DNA of 64,000 bases, taken from contig CM065331.1 in assembly GCA_033032175.1 (NCBI GenBank), positions 6,696,370 through 6,760,369 on the forward strand, given 5' to 3'. Below, piece after piece: positions 21,001 to 32,270 of the stretch. The stretch comes from Saturnia japonica. Taxonomy: Eukaryota > Arthropoda > Insecta > Lepidoptera > Saturniidae. Position 1 is the first letter of the stretch, and the number at the start of each line of letters is the position of its first letter. The notes under the pieces were generated by a model. The model saw only the letters and a list, made by a program, of their open reading frames with translations. It had not been told where the DNA came from and made no database searches. The translations under genes and the position numbers were made by a program.

Positions 21001-21245
21001 AATAAGCCTAGTGGGGCCTTAACGCGCTATGTTTGAGGTTCTGCGTTCGATTCCTAGGTCGAGCAAAGTGTTATTAGTTTTTTCTATTAAATTCTCAGTA
21101 GCAGCTCGGAGTTTGGCTTTGTACTCTAATAATGGCAATAGGCTGGCCCCCTATTACATGGGACCTAAAAAAATACTCGGCGAACTCTCGGTGTACATTA
21201 GTACACCTCTGTCTAACCCTTCGAGAATGTAGCCATGATGGTATG
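21001..21245 (+). mobile_element. tRNA-derived SINE, family G
   Basis: Head AATAAGCCTAGTGGGGCCTT (A box) and TGCGTTCGATTCCTAGG (B box, about 21042-21058). Body GCAAAGTGTTATTAGTTTTT, CAGTAGCAGCTCGGAG, CCCCTATTACATGGGACC and GGCGAACTCTCGGTG. Sister copies are at 30163 and, inverted, 41698. The open frame 21029-21232 is an artefact of it. Confidence 0.75.
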
Positions 21246-21319
21246 TTATGATATAATAAACATCATAAATATATAATATAAATAATTAAAACCAAAAATG
21301 TTCATGAATAATGTTAATA

Positions 21320-21609
21320 ATGTATCTATACCAATATTATAAAAAGGAAAGATTTGATTTTTTTATTTGTTGTTGAATTTATAATGGATAAACTAAAAAA
21401 CTACTTGATCGATTTTAAAATTTCTTTCACCAATATAAAGTTACAGTACCAGCGAGTAACATAGGCTATATTATAATTTGAAAAATTTATTTATTTCTCA
21501 TAGAAATGTCGATAGTTTTACACAAAGTATAAAAAATTGCCTACACGGATATGTTGGCGATGTTTGTAGTATAAAATGAACACGGGTGAAAGCGTGAAGC
21601 ACAGCTAGT
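21320..21609 (+). mobile_element. Helitron-like element, family F
   Basis: Starts AATATTATAAAAAGGAAAG, passes ACTACTTGATCGATTTTAAA and CGATAGTTTTACACAAAGTA, and ends GGTGAAAGCGTGAAGCACAG CTAG|T at 21609. Non-coding, about 290 bp. Inverted relative at 37300-37553. Confidence 0.6.
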
Positions 21610-21947
21610 ATGTAATGTAATGTTATTATCTGATAATTTCAAATTAGAGTTACTGGTTAGTATTTTTTTGTTTATTTGTACTTATTTGGTCATCATAGAG
21701 AGATCTAGGCATTTGTGCAACATATATATAGGTAGGTATATAACTAAAACAGTCATTATTGTATTTATTTTGAATTAGGCACAGCGACCACTCCGCCGTG
21801 CTATTGTAAAAAAAAATCCAAAAAATTGCTCTTGTACATTTTTGTGTAAAAATCTAAACAAATAAATAAATTTAAGCGTCTGTTTGTAATGTCAAAATAA
21901 CTTCTTTTTAATAAATGCAAGTATGCGTAACTTAGATGTAGGGCTGT
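21610..21947. other. No feature recognised
   Basis: Unassigned. Confidence 0.35.
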
Positions 21948-22137
21948 ACAGTCCGACTGCATACGACCACCACGCATGTGGTGAAAAGTCCGTCATAGTG
22001 ACTCGCTTTTGTGTGTTGATTTTCGGGATCTCCGTGTGCATCGCTAGTTAAATTAAATTAATGCAGGATCATACCGTGCCCCCCATCAGGGGCAGTACTG
22101 TCAATTTCCCTTACTACTATAAAAAGCGATAGTTATA
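21948..22137 (+). mobile_element. Retroposon C fragment
   Basis: CACGCATGTGGTGAAAAGTC, GTCATAGTGACTCGCTTTTG, CAGTACTGTCAATTTCCC and TACTACTATAAAAAG. Confidence 0.6.
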
Positions 22138-22149
22138 AAAAAAAAACAT

Positions 22150-22465
22150 CTTTTTAAAATTGTTATCTGTCTCTCTATTTGTCTGTTTGTTTCGGGTAAT
22201 CTCCGAAATGGTTGAACCAATTTTGACCGAACTTTCACTGGTAGATAGCTGATGTTATAAGGAGTAACTTATGCTACTTTTATTTAAAATCAATTAGGAA
22301 AAGCGAAGATTTTGGGGTGCTTATATGGCTTACGCTGAGGAAACCTACATCAACGCCCACATTAAGCATTTTTGTCTTTAAAATAACCGAGGGGGGGGGG
22401 GTAGCAAGATTCGCGCCCAATCGACGGCCTTCCGTAGTCCACACGAGCGGAGCCGCGGGTACAGA
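22150..22465 (+). mobile_element. Helitron-like element
   Basis: TTTGTTTCGGGTAATCTCCG, CACTGGTAGATAGCTGATG and ATAAGGAGTAACTTATGC match 12340-12420. The end has a run of ten G (22391-22400), then GAGCGGAGCCGCGGGTACAG ATAG T, a mutated terminus. Confidence 0.5.
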
Positions 22466-23060
22466 TAGTTGATTATAAATGTTGATTTTAGACATGACTG
22501 GACGGACCGGTATATAAAACTTTACTTTTTTTAACCAATTAATAATTCGTCTATAAAATGTGAATTTCAATTAAATATGCAAATTCAAGTCACGTATTTT
22601 TGAATTACGTAAAAAACAATTCTTTTGGTGTTTATTTATTTTTATTTACATTTTGTTTCATTACGGGAAAAATTAATAAAGTGATAAATTGAAAGATAAA
22701 TAACGGGCTGGTTATGTGATGCAAATAAATTCTTGTCATCAAAAATTATTTTAAGCCTAATGAGATGTTTTCTCAAAAAAAAAAATCCTTTTAAGATTTA
22801 TTTAATTCAAAAAGATAAATTGAACATTCTACCTATCTAGAGCTTTATTTTCGTTTGTATCTTTTAGTCTAAAAGATACTGTCTGTTTAATAATAAGTGG
22901 GTTTATAACTTCATTATGATTTTTTTAAGTAGATAATATGAAAACTCACTTCATAACAAAAGGTATTTTCATTCGGCTAACTTACGAAGATTCAAAACGA
23001 ATTTCTTTAGAAACTAAAAGAAAGGATTTTACGTAGATACTTCAAAATTTTTTTTGTAAT
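22466..23060. other. AT-rich, no feature recognised
   Basis: Unassigned. Confidence 0.4.
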
Positions 23061-23395
23061 AAATAAGTGATAGCTACTTGTGTGGATTAGATCAGCGAAA
23101 CGTCGTTTCGAAGTCGAGTTCGAATTTATGTATGTTTACTATTTCAAATTCGTAACACTATCGGCTGACAATGAAGAAAATTATCGTGAGGAAACTCGAA
23201 CGCTTGAGAAATGTTCTTATAGTAGGTACCAGTCACTGTATGTGGGAAAAATACAGAAGTGTTGATTTCTCGGCATTTGAAATCGCCAATATGTTGTGAG
23301 CTGGCGTGGTGATTTCAGCTCATACCTTTCCCTTGGGAAAAGGCCTGTGCCCAGTGTGTGTCGCTAAGAAGCTGATGTTATTATTATTATAATAA
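23061..23395 (+). mobile_element. SINE-like element with an RTE-type 3' tail
   Basis: A possible head GAAGTCGAGTTCGAATTT (B-box-like, about 23110-23127) is followed by unassigned bases. The end GGGAAAAGGCCTGTGCCCAG then AAGAAGCTGATGTTATTATT matches the 3' ends of RTE LINEs, which finish in a simple trinucleotide run. It could be a SINE borrowing an RTE tail or a truncated RTE. Confidence 0.45.
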
Positions 23396-25850
23396 AATAA
23401 CTGAAAAAAACCTTATATAATACAGAATTTTAAAATTACCATGTGGTGATATTAGTGAAGATGCGTTTTTTATTCACAAGGAGTAAACTAACGTTTCATG
23501 TGTTGCCAGTTTATCATGTTTTTAAAATAGTGATGTCATCAATCCGCACCAACTAATTGTAAAACCGTACGAGTAATTATACCCGTTCATAAGTTTTGCT
23601 GAAAAAATATTGAACCTTCCTAATGTGAACACTGAAAAAACCAGACAAAATCGCGTTAGGTACTCATAGGTCAAACGAAACATTATTTTAAATATTTTTA
23701 TTTGTTCGCCATATATACATTTTATAGTTTTCTGAATTATGTAATGATAACAGTAACTTATCGGGTATGTTGAATAACATAAAATATTTAAATTTATAAA
23801 TAAAAACTCATGGTAGCACAACACTACAGAAATAAATATGGCAACATTATTTTCAAGTTTGACATTGTTAATTGTCAATTTACTACATTGGATTAAGTTT
23901 CGCAGTATAGTGCCTCTCTTTCTTGCCTTTGCTTATTCAATGAAAGATATACCTGCATGACATATTTGCGAAATTTACTGTGATTGTTGTACCGGCGGTG
24001 AATAAAATCGATTCTCCATTAGTCATAAATCAAAAACTATAACTTTATGGTACATTATTAATGTAAAGGAAACGTCAAATATATATAATTAGATGTACTG
24101 ACACCGGACAACAGCTGTTGCTGTATCAATAATTAATTAAATACAAATCGGGTTAAAACTGAAGACTTTAGTTAGGCAGTTGCTTCAATAATTCTCATTA
24201 GAAACTTTATGATTATTGTTTTAAGTACGATAATGGGTCTGTATATACATACAGGTATAAGTAGATAGATGCCTGTGAACGGGTATAGGGTTAATGTGGG
24301 ATAGTTGTTTAACATTTGGAAATCGTTGTATGTTTCGTAAACAAAAAAGATAATAAAGCAGATTTTTTTTCTAATGGAAAACACCAACAATACAAAATGA
24401 ATAAATTTCCAGTACTAGTTTTGAGGTTAGATGCCCATTATATGGGTTAGATGCCTCGATGCTTTTACCGCTATGAGGATTGTTGCCTCAGAGATTAATC
24501 AAACAAAATGGATGAATAATACGTGAATTTTAATCTGTATAATTGGCACATATATGATGCTAATATGAACCGATAATAAAATAAAAAAGTTTTGGAATAA
24601 CTTTATTAACTTTATAATAAAAATTATATTGACATGTTTCCTAGTCAAAGATACCGCAAAAAAGTCAAAATCAATTTTTATGATATTTCACTCGCACGGA
24701 AAGATATAATAAAAAGATCGATAAAACATAAAATATTTCCTACATTACTCCTTCCCAAGTGCAGGTCAACGGTGATATAAATATGTGAATCGAACGCATC
24801 TACAACTATATCTGATGAATGTTTATATGCTGGCTTTAATCTGTCTACTATATACATTATATATACTAGACATTTTGTTGGTCCTAAAAATTTTTATGTT
24901 AATTCAGTGCATGAACAAACTCTGGTATTTCTTCTATAGGTATTTTTTAAACCGAAAACTGGCTAAAACGCAAGCTTAATCTAAAACGATGTGGGATATA
25001 TTTATTTAATCTTTAGTGTACACCGTTAGTTACATAGACAATCAAATATTAAAATTATATGATAAGTACAAAGGTTGCGCTTGTACAGAGTTACAGAGTT
25101 TAGATCAACAGCACAATAAAAATAATTCAATACGGCATAAAATTGAACACAAATCATAAAATAAATGGATATTATAGATAAAGAAATACATATAATATAG
25201 AATACATTATTATTATTTATAAGTATAATACAAACAAAATGTTATATAATTACATAATATTAAAGTGACAAATAATAATCTTTGACAGATTTTTAAATAT
25301 GCTAAGGGCATATATACCCACATAAAACGAGGCAATCAACAAAATTGTAAAACCTTTACATACCTATAAGTGACATTGAAACTATACACTTACAATTTCA
25401 ATAATCCTACTTATATTACAAAATGAAAACTTACATGCTTCTGTAAAACCGATACATTCGACAATTCGTATTGTTCGTGGGGAAAATTATCGAATTTTAT
25501 TGATAAAAACAAACACATACCAGACAGTGAGGTAAGCGCTTGCACATTTACAGAACCAAGAACTTTGCTTTGTTTATATGTATTCATTATGATCAGATTA
25601 TGTTTAAAATGCTCGGTATAAATAACGGGGTATCTATCCTCCTGGGGTAATTATCCCACATTTACCCTACTTAAGGGTCGATATATAAGAATCTTGCCTT
25701 GAACTGCCTCATTAGCACGTCTCTTTCGCAAAAGATCTGTCGCAGACGACAGATTTTAATAGCGAAACTAATAGCAATCCGTTAAAATGGATTTTAATTT
25801 CACTGAAAAATACAACTTTGAGATCAAACACAGACCAATTATTTTCTTGT
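23396..25850. other. Repeat-poor intronic or intergenic stretch
   Basis: About 2.4 kb without a recognised dispersed family. Notable is the perfect palindrome CAACAGCTGTTG at 24109-24120 (E-box core CAGCTG) followed by AATAATTAATTAAAT at 24128. The 118-codon minus-strand frame 23878-23522 has no recognisable similarity. It could hold Dll regulatory DNA, but this is inference from repeat scarcity. Confidence 0.35.
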
Positions 25851-25859
25851 TCTAAAATG

Positions 25860-26330
25860 TAATATAATAAAGCGGAAAAGTTTTTTTGTTTGTTTGTTTG
25901 TTTAAACACGCTAATCTCTGGAACTACCAGTTGGATTTAAAAAAATATATTTGTATATGATATCCAAACTTTCGAGGAATAGTATAGATGATAAGATATG
26001 TAAGATTAGGCCACACCTCTCAGATAACCTTACACGTACGTTGGAAGTCTAGGCCCTTCCGAACTTCTTTAACCGCATGCGCTGGCGTAATCGTTAATGA
26101 TACGGAAATACAATGTTCTACACAATAATATTGGTCTTTAGTATAACTAAAATAATTCAGCGATAGCATATACCTATTTCTTATACATAAGTCAAAATAA
26201 GGTATTTTGTGACAAAGATTTGTTAAAAATGAAAAAGTGATTTAAAAGCATTATTTTTAGACATAGCATATTAATCCTTACAAACAAAAGTTTCTACATC
26301 ATAAAGACAATTTTAAAGTTAATCTAGTTC
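25860..26330 (+). repeat. Dispersed repeat E, copy 1
   Basis: TTTGTTTGTTTGTTTGTTTA, CGCTAATCTCTGGAACTACC, AGTCTAGGCCCTTCCGAAC, CGTAATCGTTAATGATACGG, AAATACAATGTTCTACAC and TTTTAGACATAGCATATTAA are shared in order with 61265-61690 and, inverted, with 48640-49085. Confidence 0.7.
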
Positions 26331-27004
26331 TAGAATATAGAATCTAGTTTTCTACATAATTTACTTTAACCTAACTTTTTCCTTGTTTCGTTAATGTATT
26401 AACATCCATTTTAACGAAATAAAACTGTTTTCCCTACTAAAAACTATCGATTGCGTTAGATCTTTTGCAAATCTGACTCGAAACCATGCCTAACAAGATG
26501 GCGAACGCGGAGATATGGCTGGCGTCACACCGACGTCATCGACTTTGCGTGGGAAAGAGATTACTATTTATTTATTATTATTATTTAATAACAGAAAGGT
26601 TTATAAATAAAACTTTAAAATAGTTCCATAAAACTGTTCTAATAGTAGTTTGTCTACAGATTTTTTTTTTAGTCTCGTTAACAATGTATTTTTATCTCAC
26701 ATTTCTATGGTCTGAAGAAGATAATAGAATTGTTATTTTAATTTTTGTTTTTTTAGTATCATGTTGTATGGCATAGATTCATAGATAAATCTCTGAGTTT
26801 GAACAGGCAGATTCGCTTCTGATTCTCATGTCATACAACGGCCAAGTCATGGTGTAACTAGAGCGGTTTCGCTGCGGGGTTGTGCTAAAGTCAAAATTGA
26901 ATTCAATAAACATTTGAAAATGTTTGGCAACTGAAATTTTTTGTTTGTCTTCCACGCGCCATCCTACAATTGCACAATATTGTATCTTTGATATATCTAT
27001 ATAT
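26331..27004. other. Unassigned stretch
   Basis: AACAAGATGGCGAACGCGG near 26492-26510 and GACGTCATCGAC near 26531 (CRE-like GACGTCA) stand out from the AT-rich background. TTATTATTATTATTTAATAA microsatellite-like DNA lies at 26572. No gene recognised. Confidence 0.35.
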
Positions 27005-27352
27005 TAATACGTGAAGAGAAATCTTCGAAGCCTTTTTAAGCATGCTGCCTGTACGGAGGACTGTGAGACTTGGCATGGTTAAAGTTTATATGGAGAAGGG
27101 GCGCTGAAAGTTAAAATGTATCTATATTATCGGTTACTAATATACATATTAAATAAAATAAATTAATACTGCGAATCCTAATCCGAGCAGTACCATTGAA
27201 CTTAGACCCCCAAAATATTGATATTGTCACTCAATGAAAAGTGACAGCAAGTAATATAATATTCATTGTTTAGGTTCATACTGCAAATGTCAAACAGAAA
27301 ATAGTCTATGATTAAAAAGTCGCTGGTCGAATTTCGATCATTCGACTACCAA
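27005..27352 (+). mobile_element. Helitron-like family I, whole copy
   Basis: GTACGGAGGACTGTGAGACT, GCGAATCCTAATCCGAG, ACTTAGACCCCCAAAATATT, TCACTCAATGAAAAGTGACA, and the end AAGTCGCTGGTCGAATTTCG with ACTACCAATAG T. The terminal CTAG has changed here. It shows that the two pieces at 5340 and 6595 are normally contiguous. Confidence 0.6.
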
Positions 27353-27957
27353 TAGTATCAGTAAATACCTCATTTCATTGTCTCGTTTTATATTGACATG
27401 TGAACTGAAACGCTTCGTTTATATGGTTATAGATTATGATACAATCATTTGCCCGCACATAACATGACATTTATTGACCTGTCTGTTTTAATTGAAGGCT
27501 GAGTTCATAAAGACATTATGTGATGTTTTATCGTAACATTGCCATTTTGAACTGGATAAAGATATTGAACATATATTGTAGTGATATTAAAGTATTATAA
27601 TTGTGTACAAATGTGTGTGTGAAATTAAAGTTTAATATGTTCATTTACCTATATATACAATTAATAATATTGAAGAAAATATACGCCAGCCCTAAAGGAG
27701 AATGCCCATTTTTGGTCCACAATGAACAAGAATTTACATTTACTGAAAAAAAAAACCTTGTAATTTAGTTTCATTTTTGGTAATGCTCGTTTATCTTAAA
27801 AACATAGGAATATTGTAAGGTAGAAAAAAAGATAGCTAACGATTAATATGTACCTCTTTTTATTTTCGGTGCCATTTTTATCCAGTGTTTCCAGACAAAA
27901 TTTTATTAAAGATTATTACAGATATTAAGATTTACTTTTGTATTTTTTAATCTTTAT
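27353..27957. other. No feature recognised
   Basis: Unassigned AT-rich DNA. Confidence 0.4.
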
Positions 27958-28265
27958 AGGTTTATCCTTTTGGCCACAGTCTCACCTGATCTTAAGTGGC
28001 GATGTGATGCCCAAGATTATAGAGCGTTAAGCCTGGTGGAAAACTAGCTCTCAAGTGCAGTTGTCAGAACACACCAATTGGTGCGTGGCAACAGATTTTC
28101 AACTTGAGGGTAGTAGCTAGCCAGTCGGGCATTAGAAAAAGCCCTACCACCATACTAAGGTTTCCTCATGATGTTTTCCTTCACCGAAATCTCAGGCTCA
28201 TTGCAGGAATTCGAACTCACGTCGATCGACGCGGTGTCCGTGCTCGCTACCAACGGAGCCGTTAC
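27958..28265 (-). mobile_element. tRNA-derived SINE, family A, full length
   Basis: On the minus strand the head has the A-box-like GGCTCCGTTGGTAGCGAGC (28241-28260) and the B box GAGTTCGAATTCC (28206-28218). The body runs to GATCAGGTGAGACTGTGGCC (27974-27993). At about 300 bp it is the best reference copy here. The + frame 28168-28356 is an artefact. Confidence 0.8.
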
Positions 28266-29016
28266 TCCTTCAAGTAATAAAAATGCATATTTTTTTTATT
28301 TACTCAATTTTAATTTTTTAATGTATTCCATACGTAAATCGATTTTGATTAATTGATATTTTCTATTTTTTATCGCAACACCGAAACCAATTTGACAGCC
28401 AAGCTAGCCATCTGAAATTGTTCATTGTTGTCGAATGTTAATTAAGCACAGAACATTCTTGGAGGGTGTAACAATGTGTACTTTTTCTGTCCCTTAGGAT
28501 ATTTGGTGCCTTTATAGACCATCTTTCACTAATTATCTAACTAAACATGAAAATATAATTGTACTATAGTTTATTTCAGTTTTAAGGTAACTGCAATGTA
28601 AAATGTGGTAAGTATGTACTTATTTTATAATAAATAAAAAATGATTTATCACAAAAGCTCCAACTGTTTTCTAAGCGAATTCATTAGTATAATTGTATAT
28701 TATAATATCCATATATTTTTATATTATATTTTTACATGTTACATTCCTCATAATTATGGATAATATTGTTAAACACACAGATTAAAAAATAATATCGTGA
28801 CAAAGAGATCGGAATCAATCGCCAAGAATTGGACAGATGACTATTAAATTAGTTTTCTTTTATTAGATTTATTAATACAATCGTGGTACCTAAGCCACCG
28901 AGTTAGGATGCGTTCACGATCTCGTGTTACCAGATGTAAGTGGCGAAATTAACAGAAATATTCCAATATTTAAGAAAGCTTATAATGTTCTTTTGTTTAA
29001 TATACTGTAATAACCA
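28266..29016. other. No feature recognised
   Basis: Unassigned AT-rich DNA. Confidence 0.4.
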
Positions 29017-29298
29017 CAATCGTGGTGATCGAGTGGTTTAGACCGCTGGAATATTAATCTTAGGTTCGGATTCCAGTAGGTTTAAATGAATTTGCATACA
29101 TTTACTAATTACAATTGATAAATCTGAGCACCCGCGCTCCTCCTGTAGGACGTCCTTAAATCAGATGGAGCGACGACTTGCGGAAGTCTGCTGAAAGCGA
29201 CTGGATGCGGAAATCCGGAGATCGTATTCAATGGCGAACCTTGATGGGACAGGCTTATGTCCAGAAGTGGACTTCTAAAGGCTGATGATAATAAAACC
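29017..29298 (+). mobile_element. SINE with tRNA-like head and RTE-derived tail
   Basis: Head: GGTGATCGAGTGGTTTAGAC (A box) and TTAGGTTCGGATTCCAG (B box, near 29060), like a Leu/Ser tRNA. Tail: AGTCTGCTGAAAGCGACTGG, TGCGGAAATCCGGAGATCG, GGCGAACCTTGATGGGACAG and AAAGGCTGATGATAATAAAA, which correspond to the ORF C-terminus and 3' end of RTE LINEs. Such chimaeras use the partner LINE's machinery. Confidence 0.65.
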
Positions 29299-30162
29299 GA
29301 AATGCATGGGAAATGTATTTTATTAGCAGTAGCAAGGATTTGAAATTATGAAAAAATCTTTTTTATGCTACATTCTATTTTTTCATAAAGCATATTCCTT
29401 CAAATCGTTAATTGCTTTTCAGTTAACTTGTGGATATGAATTTTATAAATAAGATTTTGGAAAGCCATTGTTAATTTAATCTTGTTCTTATTTAAAATAC
29501 AAGTTATTGTTCGAAATAATAGTAAAAGGCTAAACTTTGATTAAAATAAAGAAATTAAAATTGAGGCAGATGGATTGTTTTGACAAGTGGATTTTTTAAA
29601 ATTCACATAGATTTACCTTATTTCAATCTATTTAGTAATACTATCGGGCGAGTGTAATGAAACTCCCCGAGGAAACCTGGACGTTTCCCACACTTTCCGC
29701 ACGAAGGTCTTTTTGAATGATAGTCGGATATTTATAATCTAGTTACAGGTATAGGTATAACATAAACAAATTCCTTAGTTAGAACTATATAAAATATCTG
29801 TATTCTATTTAATTTATTTATACTTTGGTAACCCTAAATCCAATTCAATTGTATGCAGTTCACAGTTGTGTAGTACTAACAACAAAACAAAATGGCGGTG
29901 TGTTTGACAAATTATTAATGTTTGTTCTACTAAATAAATGTCGTAGAGTAGGTGCGCCATTTTCTCAGTCTTGTTTATTTTGTAATTCTAATAACAGGCA
30001 CGAAATATGTAGAGAGATTTGGATTTCGTTGAATTTAAAAATAAATATAGAATCTGACAAAATTTGAAGATCTATTAACCAGTAGATCTTCGGATTAGAT
30101 TCAATTTTGAACATCTATGATCAAATAAAATCTAATATTTGACACTCAAACTTTTAACTGCC
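29299..30162. other. No feature recognised
   Basis: Unassigned; the 80-codon frame 29825-30067 has no recognisable similarity. AAGATCTATTAACCAGTAGATCTT at 30067 onward is an imperfect inverted repeat (AAGATCTA...TAGATCTT). Confidence 0.4.
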
Positions 30163-30425
30163 TCATTAGCCTAGTAGTCGTAAGCGCGACTGTTATGCTC
30201 GAGGTACTGGGTTCGATTCTCAGGTCGAGCAAAGCGTTATTGGGTTTTTGTATGAAATTCTCAGTAGCAGCTCGGCAGTTTGGTTTTGTGCCTGATTAAT
30301 GGCAATAGGCCCGTCCCCTATTACATGGGACCTAAAAATAAACCCGGCGAACTATGGTTGTATTAATATACAATCCTCTGCTTAACCCTTTGGTGATACA
30401 GGCGTGATGGTATATAATCTTTATG
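30163..30425 (+). mobile_element. tRNA-derived SINE, family G, best copy
   Basis: A box AGCCTAGTAGTCGTA (about 30168-30182), B box GGGTTCGATTCTC (30209-30221). Body GCAAAGCGTTATTGGG, CAGTAGCAGCTCGGCAG, CCCTATTACATGGGACC, GGCGAACTATGG, then GATACAGGCGTGATGG. A TTATTATTATTATAA run lies about 45 bases beyond. Confidence 0.8.
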
Positions 30426-30499
30426 TTATTTTAACTCCACAAATTATATTGCAATGAATAAAAGCTGCATTATTATTATTATAAAGTTCAAAAAATATC

Positions 30500-30665
30500 T
30501 TGTTTTTTTAAATATCCTACTCTGAAGAATAATTTGTTTGTTTTTTTTTAATTCTATAACCTATTTATTGAGGAAGTTTCCTTGTAACTTCACGCTACAG
30601 CTCTAAAGAGTAAAGTAGTAACAGCGACAATCAAGCAATCTGGAATATATGATTTTTCGGATACT
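30500..30665 (+). repeat. Helitron-like fragment, family T
   Basis: CTATAACCTATTTATTGAGG, AACTTCACGCTACAGCTCT and GTCAAGCAATCTG-type wording shared with 52855-53065. Ends are not seen. Confidence 0.45.
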
Positions 30666-30780
30666 ACACGAAAGATATTTTATAATTATTTTACTAGTAT
30701 CAATCTACACACTTATGGGAAGGTTTTTTAGTATATAAAATACTAGCAACTGCCTTCAAATTCTTTTACGTTAATAAACC

Positions 30781-31095
30781 AAAAATCAAAATGTTTTTTA
30801 TTCAATTTAAGCCCTAAGAAGGCACTTGTGAATGTCAAAACACTACCACCGTTTCGGAAAACATCCCAGACATAGAGAAGAACCAGCAAGAAACTCGATC
30901 GGGTTTATCAACTTCTTATTTTCTTCTTTTAATTAGTTTTCACAGTATTAAATTATATGTATACAGTTATTATCATTTTTAGTAGATGTACAGAGAGGGA
31001 ATCACATCCAGACATCACCATCATTCACGTAATCAACCACCCCATAATACCCTTTCGATAATAAAACTTACTTAACATGATTCTTGATGAATTAA
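30781..31095 (-). mobile_element. Jockey-like LINE 3' end (family J), inverted
   Basis: TTTATTCAATTTAAGCCCTA, GGCACTTGTGAATGTCAAAA, ACCGTTTCGGAAAACATCCC, AACTCGATCGGG, then the reverse of the coding tail (CCAGACATCACCATCATTC, near 31012). Length agrees with the 10161 copy. Confidence 0.7.
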
Positions 31096-31109
31096 TATTT
31101 TACATAAAT

Positions 31110-31310
31110 TTCAAAGCTCAGAAGATTGCTTTTTTTTTTTGTTTATTTGAACAAGGTAATCTCTGGCGTTAATCAGATTTCAAAAATTATCTTAGTATTT
31201 TATAGCAATATATCTATTTATTGAGGAAGGTTATATATAGGTTATATCACGCCATGAACCTAATGTGCGGGGCAGTTACTCCGTACTTTAAATAGTCTGT
31301 CAAGTTGTTG
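31110..31310. repeat. Helitron-like fragment
   Basis: GTAATCTCTGGCGTTAATCAG, CTATTTATTGAGGAAGGTTA and ATCACGCCATGAACC. Shares the family T wording. No termini seen. Confidence 0.35.
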
Positions 31311-31639
31311 GCTAGTATGTACGGTAAGTGAAGACAAAGAGATTGCAAATTGGTCGAGTAATTTAATACGGTATGTTATCAAACACATGGTATAAGTTGA
31401 TATAGCCGCCGTCGTTTTCCGTTAGCACCTAAAAGTAGGTACCTGATTTCAGTAGAATAATTCTGATGATAATACAGTAAGTAGGAACTAAATTTCGAGC
31501 GAAAGCAGCTTCAACTAATTTTTATAGAATTATTTTGCTTATATATTTTTAGTTTAAGTATTATTATATTTGTAGTTTTCAAATTAGAAAGGTTTGGCCG
31601 TAGAGCGCGTACAATTTTTAACAAAAAAAAAAAGAAACT

Positions 31640-32120
31640 CAAAGTCACTGGTATGGTGTAGAAGTCGAAGATCCAATGGCAATGAAATTAAAAATAACAA
31701 AAAAAAAAATCATCTAAATCGATTCATAAAAAAAAGTTTTGTCATGCCTGAACATCCATAAAAATTATATTAATGTAATTGAGAACCTCCTTTTTTTAAA
31801 TTTACTTCTGAAATTAGTACTATTTTTTTTATTGCAGCGACGATATCGTTATATAGAGAACGTTTCTTGTCGCTTAATCTAACTAAGAGAAAAATGTGTT
31901 AATTTTTAAATGACTTAAAAGTGACGGAGATTATTTAATTAGATTTTTTTTATATGGATGTTCAAGCATAACTTTTTTGTTTATCAATTGATTTAGATGA
32001 TTATTTTTTTGTTTGATAGGAGATATTTCAGGAGTGGTCCCATTTTATTTTCATTGGCACATTGACCTTCAACTTCGAAGTTACACCGGGGAACTCTTTT
32101 TTGTCAAAAATTGTCTTGTA
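31640..32120. repeat. Two opposed fragments of repeat Q
   Basis: 31640-31765 is inverted (AAGTCGAAGATCCAATGGC, AATCATCTAAATCGATTCAT). 31960-32120 is direct (GATAGGAGATATTTCAGG, ATTTTCATTGGCACATTGAC, AAAAATTGTCTTGTAA). About 200 bp lie between. They may be independent insertions or one rearranged element. Confidence 0.45.
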
Positions 32121-32134
32121 ATTCTCATATATCA

Positions 32135-32270
32135 TTATGTTTTATTAGCGGCATATTACTTAATGTAGTTTAGTTATTGTGCACAAATGTAGCAGATTAT
32201 AAATAATAACTAGGAAAATACATTTTAATTTGACGCTGGTACAATATATTACCGATTAAAATAACATTTC
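32135..32270 (+). repeat. Repeat D fragment
   Basis: GGCATATTACTTAATGTAGT-type start then GATTATAAATAATAACTAGG. Diverged. Confidence 0.35.

Noticed and set aside
23522..23878. 118-codon minus-strand frame as a gene
   Set aside because: Rich in Tyr, Phe, Ile and Cys codons from AT-rich DNA, with no domain or family resemblance.
30163..30235. Apparent tRNA gene with good A and B boxes
   Set aside because: It continues into a body shared with 21001 and 41698, so it is a SINE head. The same holds for the heads at 8631, 28200, 29017 and 36116.
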